Below, piece by piece: positions 1 to 5,027 of a stretch of DNA of 5,048 nucleotides. The stretch is from NCBI GenBank assembly GCA_938049125.1, contig CALICR010000144.1, positions 1 to 5,048 on the forward strand. Reading direction: 5' to 3'. Position numbers and translations under genes: made by a program. Positions within the stretch are counted from its first letter, which is position 1, and every line of letters begins with the position of its first letter. Below the pieces are notes generated by a model that was not told where the DNA came from, made no database searches, and was given only the letters and a program-made list of their open reading frames with translations. This DNA comes from an uncultured Clostridia bacterium (lineage in GTDB: Bacteria; Bacillota; Clostridia; Oscillospirales; Oscillospiraceae).

Positions 1-1
1 C

Positions 2-694
2 AAGGACAACGTCACCATGCAGATCGACACCGTGGTCTATTTCCAGATCACGGACCCGAAGCTCTATGCCTACGGCGTTGAGCAGCCCATGATGGCCATG
101 GAGACCCTGACGGCCACCACCCTGCGCAACATCATCGGCGACCTCGAGCTGGACCAGACCCTCACGTCCCGCGACGTCATCAACACGAAGATGCGCGCCA
201 TCCTCGACGAGGCCACCGACCCCTGGGGCATCAAGGTCAACCGCGTCGAGCTGAAGAACATCCTGCCGCCGCAGGACATCCAGAACTCCATGGAGAAGCA
301 GATGAAGGCCGAGCGCGACCGCCGCCAGGCCATCCTCCAGGCCGAGGGCCAGAAGCGGAGCCAGATCCTCGTGGCTGAGGGCGAGAAGGAGGCCGCCATC
401 CTCAAGGCGACCGCCGAGAAGGAGGCTGCGATCCTCCAGGCCGAGGCCCAGAAGCAGGCCGCCATCCTCAAGGCCGACGGCGAGGCCCAGGCCATCCTGT
501 CCGTGCAGAAGGCCACCGCCGACTCCCTGCGGATGCTGAACGAGGCCGCGCCCAACGACCAGGTCGTCAAGCTCAAGTCCCTGGAGGCCATGAAGAGCAT
601 CGCCGACGGCAAGGCGACGAAGCTCATCATTCCCTCGGAGCTCCAGGGCCTGGCCGGCATGGCCGCCGCGGCGAAGGAGATCGTCAAGGATTAA
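2..694 (+). CDS. SPFH/band 7 (stomatin-like) membrane protein, 5'-truncated by the window edge
   Basis: The reading frame is open from the first complete codon, so the true start lies outside the window; about 230 residues are visible. The first ~90 match the later part of an SPFH/band 7 domain: VYFQITDPKLYAYGVE, then TLRNIIGDLELDQTLTSRD and WGIKVNRVELKNILPP are typical of stomatin/QmcA-type proteins. After this comes a long alanine- and glutamate-rich coiled coil (roughly visible residues 95-170) with an 11-residue period, then a C-terminal part ending KLIIPSELQGLAG. Family members sit in the membrane through an N-terminal segment (not visible here), oligomerise into ring or cage assemblies, and are often linked to membrane microdomains or proteases such as FtsH. 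An nfeD gene is a common upstream neighbour but cannot be checked. The gene is convergent with the carboxypeptidase gene and ends in a strong terminator. The family assignment is secure; the exact role is not. Confidence 0.93.
   Translation, partial: KDNVTMQIDTVVYFQITDPKLYAYGVEQPMMAMETLTATTLRNIIGDLELDQTLTSRDVINTKMRAILDEATDPWGIKVNRVELKNILPPQDIQNSMEKQMKAERDRRQAILQAEGQKRSQILVAEGEKEAAILKATAEKEAAILQAEAQKQAAILKADGEAQAILSVQKATADSLRMLNEAAPNDQVVKLKSLEAMKSIADGKATKLIIPSELQGLAGMAAAAKEIVKD
341..505 (+). repeat. 33-nt in-frame tandem repeat encoding 11-residue coiled-coil units
   Basis: Five successive 33-nt units encode related 11-residue blocks: AEGQKRSQILV, AEGEKEAAILK, ATAEKEAAILQ, AEAQKQAAILK and ADGEAQAILSV. 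The invariant pattern is an Ala-rich start, charged or polar residues in the middle, and an Ile-Leu pair near the end. An 11-residue (hendecad) period fits a slightly right-handed coiled coil, as known for SPFH proteins. The nucleotide repeats are diverged, so they are probably held by protein structure rather than being a recent expansion. Confidence 0.75.
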
Positions 695-707
695 GGTTTC
701 AAAGCAG

Positions 708-743
708 AAAGCCCTGTCCTCCCCAGGAGGACAGGGCTTTTTT
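708..743 (+). terminator. Intrinsic terminator of the SPFH gene
   Basis: Fourteen perfect base pairs join 708-721 with 727-740, and one more C-G pair (722/726) can close a 3-nt loop. Six T residues follow at 738-743. It lies 13 bases after the TAA stop. The run of A at the foot of the left arm means the minus strand also reads as a hairpin followed by T-rich sequence, so it may also stop transcription coming from the convergent carboxypeptidase gene. Confidence 0.93.
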
Positions 744-745
744 GT

Positions 746-863
746 CCCTCTCAGTCACCTGCGGTGACAGCTCTCCCAAAGAGAGAGCCAAGGGGCGGTG
801 CGGCAAGCCTCCCTTGCCGCTCCCTCTGGGAGAGGTGGCCGAGCGAAGCGAGGACGGAGCGGG
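746..863. repeat. MITE-like interspersed repeat with nested hairpins
   Basis: The 118-bp stretch has imperfect terminal inverted repeats: CCCTCTCAGTC (746-756) against the complement of GACGGAGCGGG (853-863), 9 of 11 positions matching. Inside are three nested hairpins: GTCACC/GGTGAC (754-759 with 763-768), GCTCTC/GAGAGC (770-775 with 783-788) and GCGGCAAG/CTTGCCGC (800-807 with 813-820). A longer-range pair, CTCTCCC/GGGAGAG (771-777 with 828-834), could replace the second hairpin. The tract GCCGAGCGAAGCGAGGACGG before the right end looks like repeats I remember from Oscillospiraceae intergenic regions. It encodes no transposase, so if mobile it would need one supplied elsewhere. Multi-copy status is from memory and not tested. 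The boundaries are approximate. Confidence 0.65.
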
Positions 864-924
864 CGGAGAGGCCGGAGAGGGCGGGGAGGCCGGAGAGGGC
901 GGAGAGGGCGGAGCGGGCGGAAAG
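853..924. repeat. 9-nt tandem repeat array, about 8 units
   Basis: Units of the form GGCGGAGAG follow one another: GACGGAGCG, GGCGGAGAG, GCCGGAGAG, GGCGGGGAG, GCCGGAGAG, GGCGGAGAG, GGCGGAGCG and GGCGGAAAG. The first unit is also the right terminus of the MITE-like element, so the array appears to be an expansion of that terminus. All strand asymmetry is purine on the plus strand. It lies between two gene 3' ends. Because 9 is a multiple of 3 it gives open frames with Glu-Arg-Ala or Arg-Pro-Leu repeats, but nothing suggests these are translated. Confidence 0.85.
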
Positions 925-1025
925 GGCAATCGGGGACCCCGCGCGGCCTGCCGCGTGGGGAAGCCGCGGGATAGTTCCGCGTAGTGCGGTTTTGCGCCTG
1001 CGGCGCAAGATCCACGGTGCGGAAA
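925..1025. other. Gene-free tail of the convergent intergenic gap with GC-rich inverted repeats
   Basis: The gap between the two convergent genes is 695-1025, and this is the part beyond the tandem array. It contains a hairpin with 11-nt arms, CCCCGCGCGGC (937-947) and GCCGCGTGGGG (950-960), with one mismatch. A weak pairing around CGCGGGATAGTTCCGCG comes next (965-981). Last is a perfect 7-bp hairpin, TTGCGCC/GGCGCAA (992-998 with 1002-1008). None is followed by a clear T-tract on either strand, so no terminator is called. It may belong to a second interspersed repeat or extend the neighbouring one. No coding sequence is supported. Confidence 0.5.
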
Positions 1026-2183
1026 TCAGACCGAGGCCCCGACTGCGGCGCGGAGGACGCGTTTTGCGGACTCCCAGAAGGTCAGGCGGGGGACCGGGGC
1101 GGCGGCGACGAGGGGCAGCTCGGCCACCACGGCTTCGCCGGAGCGGATGCGGAGGGTGCCGAGGCGCTGGCCCGCCTCCACCGGGGCCTCCACGGATTCG
1201 GTCAGCTCCGCCTCCTGCTCCGCCCGGGCGGCGTCGCCCTTGGGGAGCAGCAGGGGGCCTGCGTCTTGCAGCACCGCTTCGGCCTCCGGGGCCATGCCGA
1301 GGCGGACGGGGACCGTCGCCGTCTCCGCCTCCGGCGTCACGAGGGCGTAGTTCGCAAAGCCGTAGTCGAGCAGGACCTTTGCGTCCGAGAAGCGGTCGGC
1401 GGAGCTGGCGCAGTCGAGCACGACCGCGATGTACTCGACGCCGCCGCGCTCCGCCGAGGCCGAGAGGCAGTAACCCGCCCGGGACGTGTAGCCCGTCTTG
1501 AGGCCCGTGGCGCCGGGGTAGAAGCGGATGAGCTTGTTGGTGTTCGCCAGGCCGAAGCGGCCGTCCCGGACCGAGTCCATCCAGATCGTCGTGTAGTCCC
1601 GGATCTCGTCGTGGGCGAGCAGGGCGCGGGACATGAGGGCGATGTCGTGGGCCGAGGTGCGGTGGGCAGCGGCGTCGGGGCCGTCGTCGAGGCCCGTGCA
1701 GTTCACGAAGTGGGTGTCCGCCATGCCCAGCTCCGCGGCGCGGCGGTTCATGCGGTCCACGAAGGCCGCCTCGCTGCCCGCCACGTGCTCCGCCAGGGCG
1801 CAGGCGCAGTCGTTGGCCGAGGCCACGGCCACGGACTTGAGCATCTCCCGGAGCGGCAGGCCTTCGCCCGGCTCCAGATAAATTTGGCTGCCGCCCTTGG
1901 CGGCGGCGGCCTCCGAGGCCGTGACCGTGTCGTCCCAGCCGATGCGGCCCTCGTCCAGGGCCTCCAGGACCAGCAGCAGGGTCATGACCTTCGTGACGCT
2001 GGCCGGGGGCAGGGCCTCGTGGGCGTTCTTTTCGAAGAGCAGCGTGCCCGTGGCGCGCTCCATCAGCACCGCCGCCGGGGCGGTGACGTCGGGGCCCGCG
2101 GCCTCCGGCTCCGCCGCCCGGACCGGCAGGGGCGTCAGGGTCAGCAGCAGCGCCAGCAGCAGCGCCGTCATCCGGTGTTTCAT
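1026..2183 (-). CDS. D-alanyl-D-alanine carboxypeptidase (peptidase S11, PBP5/DacF type)
   Basis: A 385-residue serine-type carboxypeptidase that removes the terminal D-Ala from peptidoglycan pentapeptides outside the cell membrane, limiting cross-linking. A signal peptide (residues 1-23: MKHR, a leucine-rich core, then PVRA before AEPE) shows export. All three penicillin-binding motifs are present in order: SVTK at 62-65 (nucleophile Ser62, Lys65), SAN at 122-124, and KTG at 229-231 within GLKTGYTSRAGYCL. Supporting family motifs are THFVNCTGLDD (157-167) and NTNKLI (214-219). The remaining ~120 residues fit the PBP5 C-terminal beta domain and end in an amphipathic stretch (LTFWESAKRVLRAAVG) that may anchor the protein to the membrane. 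The length is usual for the family. The start at 2183 is favoured by a GGGAGGG site 7 bases upstream; Met5 is a weaker alternative. Such genes are called dacF, dacA or dacB in various genomes; the subtype is not settled here. It is probably transcribed separately from the upstream lipoprotein gene. Confidence 0.96.
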   Translation of the reverse strand: MKHRMTALLLALLLTLTPLPVRAAEPEAAGPDVTAPAAVLMERATGTLLFEKNAHEALPPASVTKVMTLLLVLEALDEGRIGWDDTVTASEAAAAKGGSQIYLEPGEGLPLREMLKSVAVASANDCACALAEHVAGSEAAFVDRMNRRAAELGMADTHFVNCTGLDDGPDAAAHRTSAHDIALMSRALLAHDEIRDYTTIWMDSVRDGRFGLANTNKLIRFYPGATGLKTGYTSRAGYCLSASAERGGVEYIAVVLDCASSADRFSDAKVLLDYGFANYALVTPEAETATVPVRLGMAPEAEAVLQDAGPLLLPKGDAARAEQEAELTESVEAPVEAGQRLGTLRIRSGEAVVAELPLVAAAPVPRLTFWESAKRVLRAAVGASV

Positions 2184-2190
2184 GTTCGTT

Positions 2191-2197
2191 CCCTCCC
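2191..2197 (-). promoter_or_regulatory. Ribosome binding site for the carboxypeptidase gene
   Basis: GGGAGGG on the minus strand lies 7 bases before the ATG at 2183, the right distance for the anti-Shine-Dalgarno sequence. It selects this ATG over the Met codon four residues downstream. I could not find a convincing -35/-10 pair for this gene between the preceding terminator and this site. Confidence 0.8.
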
Positions 2198-2248
2198 ATC
2201 GTTGTGCTAGAGCCTATGCGGAGGGAGGACGGGGTATGCGGACACAGC

Positions 2249-2285
2249 AAAAAACAGGCCCAGGCCCCTCCGGGGCCCGGGCCTG
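2249..2285 (-). terminator. Intrinsic terminator of the lipoprotein gene
   Basis: Reading the minus strand, a 14-bp GC-rich stem pairs 2285-2272 with 2268-2255 (13 Watson-Crick pairs and one G-U) around a 3-nt loop. It is followed by six T residues (2254-2249). It lies 11 bases after the lipoprotein stop codon and 65 bases before the carboxypeptidase start, so it uncouples two genes that otherwise look like an operon. Confidence 0.92.
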
Positions 2286-2296
2286 CATCGTTCTAT

Positions 2297-3139
2297 TTAC
2301 TCCGCCGCTCTGGCTTCTTCGGGGATTTCGATGGTCCCGACGGCGCCGATGTCGCGGAAGGTCATGGTGAAGGTGGTGTCGGAGACGGCAAGGTCTACCC
2401 CGCCGGCGGTGGTCAGCTTCTCCAGCAGGGACTGCATCAGGTCCGTCATGTCGAAGGCGATGCGGACCGGCAGCTTCTTCGCCGGGTCCACCCAGACGCA
2501 GACGGGGAGGTCCCCGAGGTCCTCGGTGAGCATGCCGGGGTCCGCGCCGTTCAGGACGGAACCGCTGAGGCTGTCCATGGCGCCGGTGGCGTTCAGCAGT
2601 GCCTCCATGGTCTCGCCGGTGACGACGGCGTCATAGCGGGTCGCCTCCACGCCGTCGATGGTCTCCCGGCCGTTCTCCCGGATGTCCGCGACGCCGGCGA
2701 GGAAGCTGTAGGCCCCCTGGGCCGTGGACGTGACGTTCTCCGGGTCCTCGACCGCGGCGGTCTGGCGGGACCACTGGACGTCGCCGCCCAAGTCGGCCAT
2801 GCCGGCGAAGACGGTGACGCTGCCGTCCCCGCCCTGCTCCGTGTACATCTCCATGTCCGCGCGCATGAGGCCGCCGAGGTCGATGGCCATGGCGGTATGG
2901 GTCACGGCGGGGTCCTTGGTGGTCTCGCCGTCGGCGGTGAGGGAGACGTCCAGGTCCTGGCCGCCGGACGTGAGGGTCATGGCCACCTCCAGGGTGTAGC
3001 CCAGGCTATCGGCTCCGTTCAGGTTGTCGCCCGCGGTCTTCAGGACCTGCTCCGGCGTCTCCGCGCCGCAGGCCGTAAGGCTGAGCGCCAGCAGCAGCGC
3101 CAGCAGGAGCGCCGCAGGGCGCAGCGTTGGTTTCTTCAT
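2297..3139 (-). CDS. Exported lipoprotein of unknown function, possibly with a LolA/LppX-like fold
   Basis: The 280-residue product begins MKK, followed by a leucine/alanine-rich core and the lipobox LTAC (residues 21-24). Cys24 should be lipidated and the protein held on the outer face of the membrane. The mature part is acidic and rich in beta-prone, alternating segments. The stretch VCVWVDPAKKLPVRI (about 213-227) and the earlier TIDGVEATRYDAVV resemble motifs in Firmicutes lipoproteins with a LolA/LppX-like beta fold (for example DUF6612-type proteins). That comparison is from memory and the fold is an inference. No catalytic motif is seen. An in-frame Met 28 codons upstream is rejected: the chosen ATG has GGGAGGAG 8 bases before it and sits right before the signal peptide, and the upstream extension would overlap the promoter. 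It has its own promoter and terminator, so it is monocistronic. It neighbours a peptidoglycan carboxypeptidase in the same direction, but a shared job is not shown. Confidence 0.9.
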   Translation of the reverse strand: MKKPTLRPAALLLALLLALSLTACGAETPEQVLKTAGDNLNGADSLGYTLEVAMTLTSGGQDLDVSLTADGETTKDPAVTHTAMAIDLGGLMRADMEMYTEQGGDGSVTVFAGMADLGGDVQWSRQTAAVEDPENVTSTAQGAYSFLAGVADIRENGRETIDGVEATRYDAVVTGETMEALLNATGAMDSLSGSVLNGADPGMLTEDLGDLPVCVWVDPAKKLPVRIAFDMTDLMQSLLEKLTTAGGVDLAVSDTTFTMTFRDIGAVGTIEIPEEARAAE

Positions 3140-3147
3140 ATGGGATT

Positions 3148-3155
3148 CTCCTCCC
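3148..3155 (-). promoter_or_regulatory. Ribosome binding site that fixes the lipoprotein start
   Basis: GGGAGGAG on the minus strand ends 8 bases before the ATG at 3139. This strong match settles the start at the lipoprotein signal peptide instead of the upstream in-frame ATG at 3223. Confidence 0.85.
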
Positions 3156-3170
3156 TTCGTAGTGCTTATC

Positions 3171-3199
3171 AGCATAGCACAAAATCGCGCGGCTGTCAT
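3171..3199 (-). promoter_or_regulatory. Sigma-A-type promoter of the lipoprotein gene
   Basis: On the minus strand ATGACA (3199-3194) is separated by exactly 17 bases from TATGCT (3176-3171). The -10 box is preceded by TGC, giving an extended -10. This is close to the TTGACA/TATAAT consensus. Transcription should start near 3164, just ahead of the ribosome binding site, leaving a leader of only about 25 bases. Confidence 0.75.
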
Positions 3200-3240
3200 C
3201 CCTCTTTCTTTGTGCGGTCCCATAAATTTCCGGCGCGGGC

Positions 3241-3269
3241 TTGACAGCGGGTCCGGGCGGTGCTAGAAT
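3241..3269 (+). promoter_or_regulatory. Sigma-A-type promoter of the T-box/trpB unit
   Basis: A perfect TTGACA (3241-3246) is followed after 17 bases by TAGAAT (3264-3269), again with a TGC extended -10. Transcription should start near 3276, just before the T-box stem I. The match is near-consensus, fitting a leader whose control is exerted by attenuation rather than by initiation. Confidence 0.88.
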
Positions 3270-3275
3270 GCAGCC

Positions 3276-3546
3276 AATCAAAACCGTTGAAGAAGTGTGA
3301 GTAGGTCCGAAGGGAGACCGGCACAGCGAGCCGCGGACGGTGGGAGCGCGGCGCGGAGCTTGGGACCGAATGGGCTTCTGAGGGCGAGCCGAAGGCAAGT
3401 AGGCGAGCCGGAGCAGGCGCTCCGTTATCAAGGCCGGGCGTGTGCAGGCACGCCGACGAGAGGACGCGCAGCGTCAAGCCGGGTGGCACCGCAGGATATC
3501 TCCTGTCCCAGCAGTCAATTTTTGGATTGCGGGGGCAGGCTTTTTT
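3276..3546 (+). promoter_or_regulatory. T-box riboswitch leader, tRNA-Trp specific
   Basis: The conserved T-box sequence is present as AAGCCGGGTGGCACCGC (3476-3492). Stem I is closed by AGAAG/CTTCT (3291-3295 with 3375-3379). It then opens into a specifier loop with the loop E halves AGTA (3300-3303) and GAA (3368-3370), and continues with GGTCC/GGACC (3304-3308 with 3363-3367). The apical part has GCCGCG/CGCGGC (3330-3335 with 3347-3352) and a GGTGGGAG loop. The codon directly after GAA is TGG (3371-3373), that is Trp. A further hairpin, GGCGTG/CACGCC (3437-3442 with 3449-3454), probably represents stem III. The antiterminator pairs GGG (3481-3483) with CCC (3507-3509) and GCAGGA (3491-3496) with TCCTGT (3501-3506), leaving the bulge UGGCACC (3484-3490). 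UGGC pairs with GCCA, matching a G discriminator as in bacterial tRNA-Trp. Uncharged tRNA-Trp should stabilise the antiterminator and switch on trpB. The 5' end is set from the promoter. Confidence 0.96.
3502..3546 (+). terminator. Regulatory terminator of the T-box leader
   Basis: CCTGTCCC (3502-3509) pairs with GGGGCAGG (3532-3539) with one G-U pair. The stem continues, after an A/G mismatch, through GCAGTC (3511-3516) with GATTGC (3525-3530). Six T residues follow at 3541-3546. The left arm 3502-3509 is the same strand used by the antiterminator, so the two structures exclude each other. Confidence 0.93.
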
Positions 3547-3562
3547 GTACCCCGCGCACGCG

Positions 3563-3569
3563 AAAGGAG
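3563..3569 (+). promoter_or_regulatory. Ribosome binding site for trpB
   Basis: AAAGGAG lies 8 bases before the ATG at 3578, downstream of the leader terminator. It rules out the in-frame ATG at 3440, which lies inside the T-box structure and has no such site. Confidence 0.88.
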
Positions 3570-3577
3570 CGCTTATC

Positions 3578-4945
3578 ATGGCAGAAATTCCCTACAAAAT
3601 TTACCTCAGCGAGTCCGAGATGCCCACGGCCTGGTACAACCTGCGCGCGGATATGAAACATAAGCCCGCGCCGCTGCTGAACCCCGGCACCCATCAGCCC
3701 ATGACCTTCGACGAGCTGCGCCACGTGTTCTGCGACGAGCTGGTCCGCCAGGAGCTGGACGACACCACGGCCTATTTCCCCATCCCCGAAAAAATCCGGG
3801 ACTTCTACAAAATGTACCGCCCGTCGCCGCTGGTCCGGGCCTACTGCCTCGAGGAACAGCTCAAGACCCCGGCGAAAATTTACTACAAGTTCGAGGGCAA
3901 CAACACCTCCGGCTCCCACAAGCTGAACTCCGCCATCGCCCAGGCCTACTACGCCAAGGAGCAGGGCCTGAAGGGCGTCACCACCGAGACCGGCGCGGGC
4001 CAGTGGGGCACCGCCCTCTCCATGGCCTGCGCGTACCTGGGCCTCGACTGCCGGGTGTACATGGTCAAGGTGAGCTATGAGCAGAAGCCCTTCCGCCGGG
4101 AGGTCATGCGGACCTACGGCGCCAGCGTCACCCCGTCGCCCTCGGACACCACCGCCGTGGGCCGCAAGATCCTCGCCGAGTTCCCGGGCACCGGCGGCAG
4201 CCTCGGCTGCGCCATCTCCGAGGCCGTGGAGGCCGCGGCCAGCCGGGAGGGCTACCGCTACGTTCTCGGCAGCGTGCTGAACCAGGTGCTGCTGCACCAG
4301 TCCGTCATCGGCCTGGAGGCGAAGGCGGCGCTGGACAAGTACGGCGTCAAGCCGGACGTCATCATCGGCTGCGCCGGCGGCGGCTCGAACCTCGGCGGCC
4401 TCATCGCGCCCTTCATGGGCGAGAAGCTGCGCGGCGAGGCGGACTACCGCATCATCGCCGTGGAGCCGGCGTCCTGCCCCAGCCTCACCCGGGGCCGCTT
4501 TGCCTACGACTTCTGCGACACCGGCATGGTCTGCCCGCTGGCGAAGATGTACACGCTGGGCAGCGGCTTTATGCCCTCGCCCATCCACGCCGGCGGCCTC
4601 CGCTTCCACGGCATGAGCGCCACCCTCTCCCAGCTCTACCACGACGGGCTGATGGAGGCCCGGGCCGTGGAGCAGACCAGCGTCTTCGAGGCGGCGGAGC
4701 AGTTCGCCCGGGTCGAGGGCATCCTGCCCGCGCCGGAGAGCAGCCACGCCATCCGCGCCGCCATCGACGAGGCCGTCCGCTGCCGCGAGACCGGCGAGGA
4801 GGAGACCATCCTCTTCGGCCTGACCGGCACCGGCTACTTCGACCTCAAGGCCTACGAGCAGTTCAACAACGGCACCATGATCGACTCCGTTCCCACGGAC
4901 GAGGACCTCGAAAAGGGCTTCGCCAGCCTGCCGAGGATGGACTGA
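3578..4945 (+). CDS. trpB: TrpB2-type tryptophan synthase beta chain (PLP-dependent)
   Basis: A complete 455-residue enzyme that joins indole and L-serine to form L-tryptophan in the cytoplasm. The PLP-binding lysine is Lys115 in GNNTSGSHKLNSA. The catalytic glutamate is Glu137 in TETGAGQWG; TrpB1 enzymes have QHG here, and the W together with the longer N-terminus points to the TrpB2 branch. The PLP phosphate loop is GCAGGGSNLGG (264-274), and the C-terminal part holds ESSHAI and LFGLTGTGYFD. No truncation or lost key residue is seen. The start is set by AAAGGAG 8 bases upstream; an in-frame extension through the T-box leader is rejected. The gene stands alone between its leader and a terminator, with no trpA beside it. 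TrpB2 enzymes are known as stand-alone indole-using forms, so indole salvage is plausible, but a distant trpA or trp operon cannot be excluded. The Trp-specific T-box independently supports a role in tryptophan supply. Confidence 0.96.
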   Translation: MAEIPYKIYLSESEMPTAWYNLRADMKHKPAPLLNPGTHQPMTFDELRHVFCDELVRQELDDTTAYFPIPEKIRDFYKMYRPSPLVRAYCLEEQLKTPAKIYYKFEGNNTSGSHKLNSAIAQAYYAKEQGLKGVTTETGAGQWGTALSMACAYLGLDCRVYMVKVSYEQKPFRREVMRTYGASVTPSPSDTTAVGRKILAEFPGTGGSLGCAISEAVEAAASREGYRYVLGSVLNQVLLHQSVIGLEAKAALDKYGVKPDVIIGCAGGGSNLGGLIAPFMGEKLRGEADYRIIAVEPASCPSLTRGRFAYDFCDTGMVCPLAKMYTLGSGFMPSPIHAGGLRFHGMSATLSQLYHDGLMEARAVEQTSVFEAAEQFARVEGILPAPESSHAIRAAIDEAVRCRETGEEETILFGLTGTGYFDLKAYEQFNNGTMIDSVPTDEDLEKGFASLPRMD

Positions 4946-4991
4946 GCCGCAGAAAACCCGCGCCCCGAAGGTTTGATGGGGCGTAAAACAG
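4946..4991 (+). other. Short trpB 3' spacer with a small hairpin
   Basis: Between the trpB stop and the main terminator there is a 6-bp hairpin, CGCCCC (4961-4966) with GGGGCG (4978-4983), around an 11-nt loop. It is followed by TAAAA, so it is not itself an intrinsic terminator on the plus strand. Its role, if any, is unknown. Confidence 0.4.
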
Positions 4992-5027
4992 AAATGGCGC
5001 GTATCGGTACCGATACGCGCCATTTTT
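4992..5027 (+). terminator. Perfect 34-bp palindromic terminator after trpB
   Basis: Positions 4992-5025 form an uninterrupted inverted repeat centred on GGTACC (17 bases per arm), followed by T residues to 5027 (five T in a row, 5023-5027). It lies 46 bases after the trpB stop. The A-rich left foot makes it usable in the opposite direction too, in case a convergent gene lies beyond the window. The final bases 5028-5048 show no feature. Confidence 0.85.

Noticed and set aside
853..924. CRISPR array or coding Glu-Arg-Ala repeat
   Set aside because: Units are 9 bases with no spacers, so it is not CRISPR. The open frames through it lack ribosome binding sites and any non-repetitive protein sequence.
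992..1008. Terminator of the carboxypeptidase gene
   Set aside because: The 7-bp hairpin is perfect, but the minus-strand continuation is AAAACCGC, with no T-tract, so intrinsic termination is not supported.
751..2250. Long minus-strand open frame (499 codons) and a long plus-strand frame (984-2210) across the carboxypeptidase gene
   Set aside because: They are GC-driven shadows. The products are low-complexity, Arg/Gly/Pro- or Gly/Val-rich, while the other minus-strand frame encodes all three PBP motifs, a signal peptide and a proper ribosome binding site.
3140..3223. N-terminal extension of the lipoprotein from the ATG at 3223
   Set aside because: It would place 28 residues before a canonical lipoprotein signal peptide and overlap the likely promoter; the strong ribosome binding site is at the later ATG.
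3369..3374. Alternative specifier codons in the T-box (AAT, ATG or GGG)
   Set aside because: The canonical place is directly after the GAA of the loop E motif, which gives TGG. The downstream tryptophan synthase and the UGGC/discriminator match agree with Trp.
3440..3577. N-terminal extension of TrpB from the in-frame ATG at 3440
   Set aside because: It would translate the T-box stem III, antiterminator and terminator, has no ribosome binding site, and the extra residues do not look like any part of TrpB.
3515..5023. Minus-strand open frame of 502 codons opposite trpB
   Set aside because: Antisense shadow of a GC-rich gene, rich in Gly/Ala/Val/Arg/His with no recognisable domain; it runs through the terminator palindrome and into the T-box leader.
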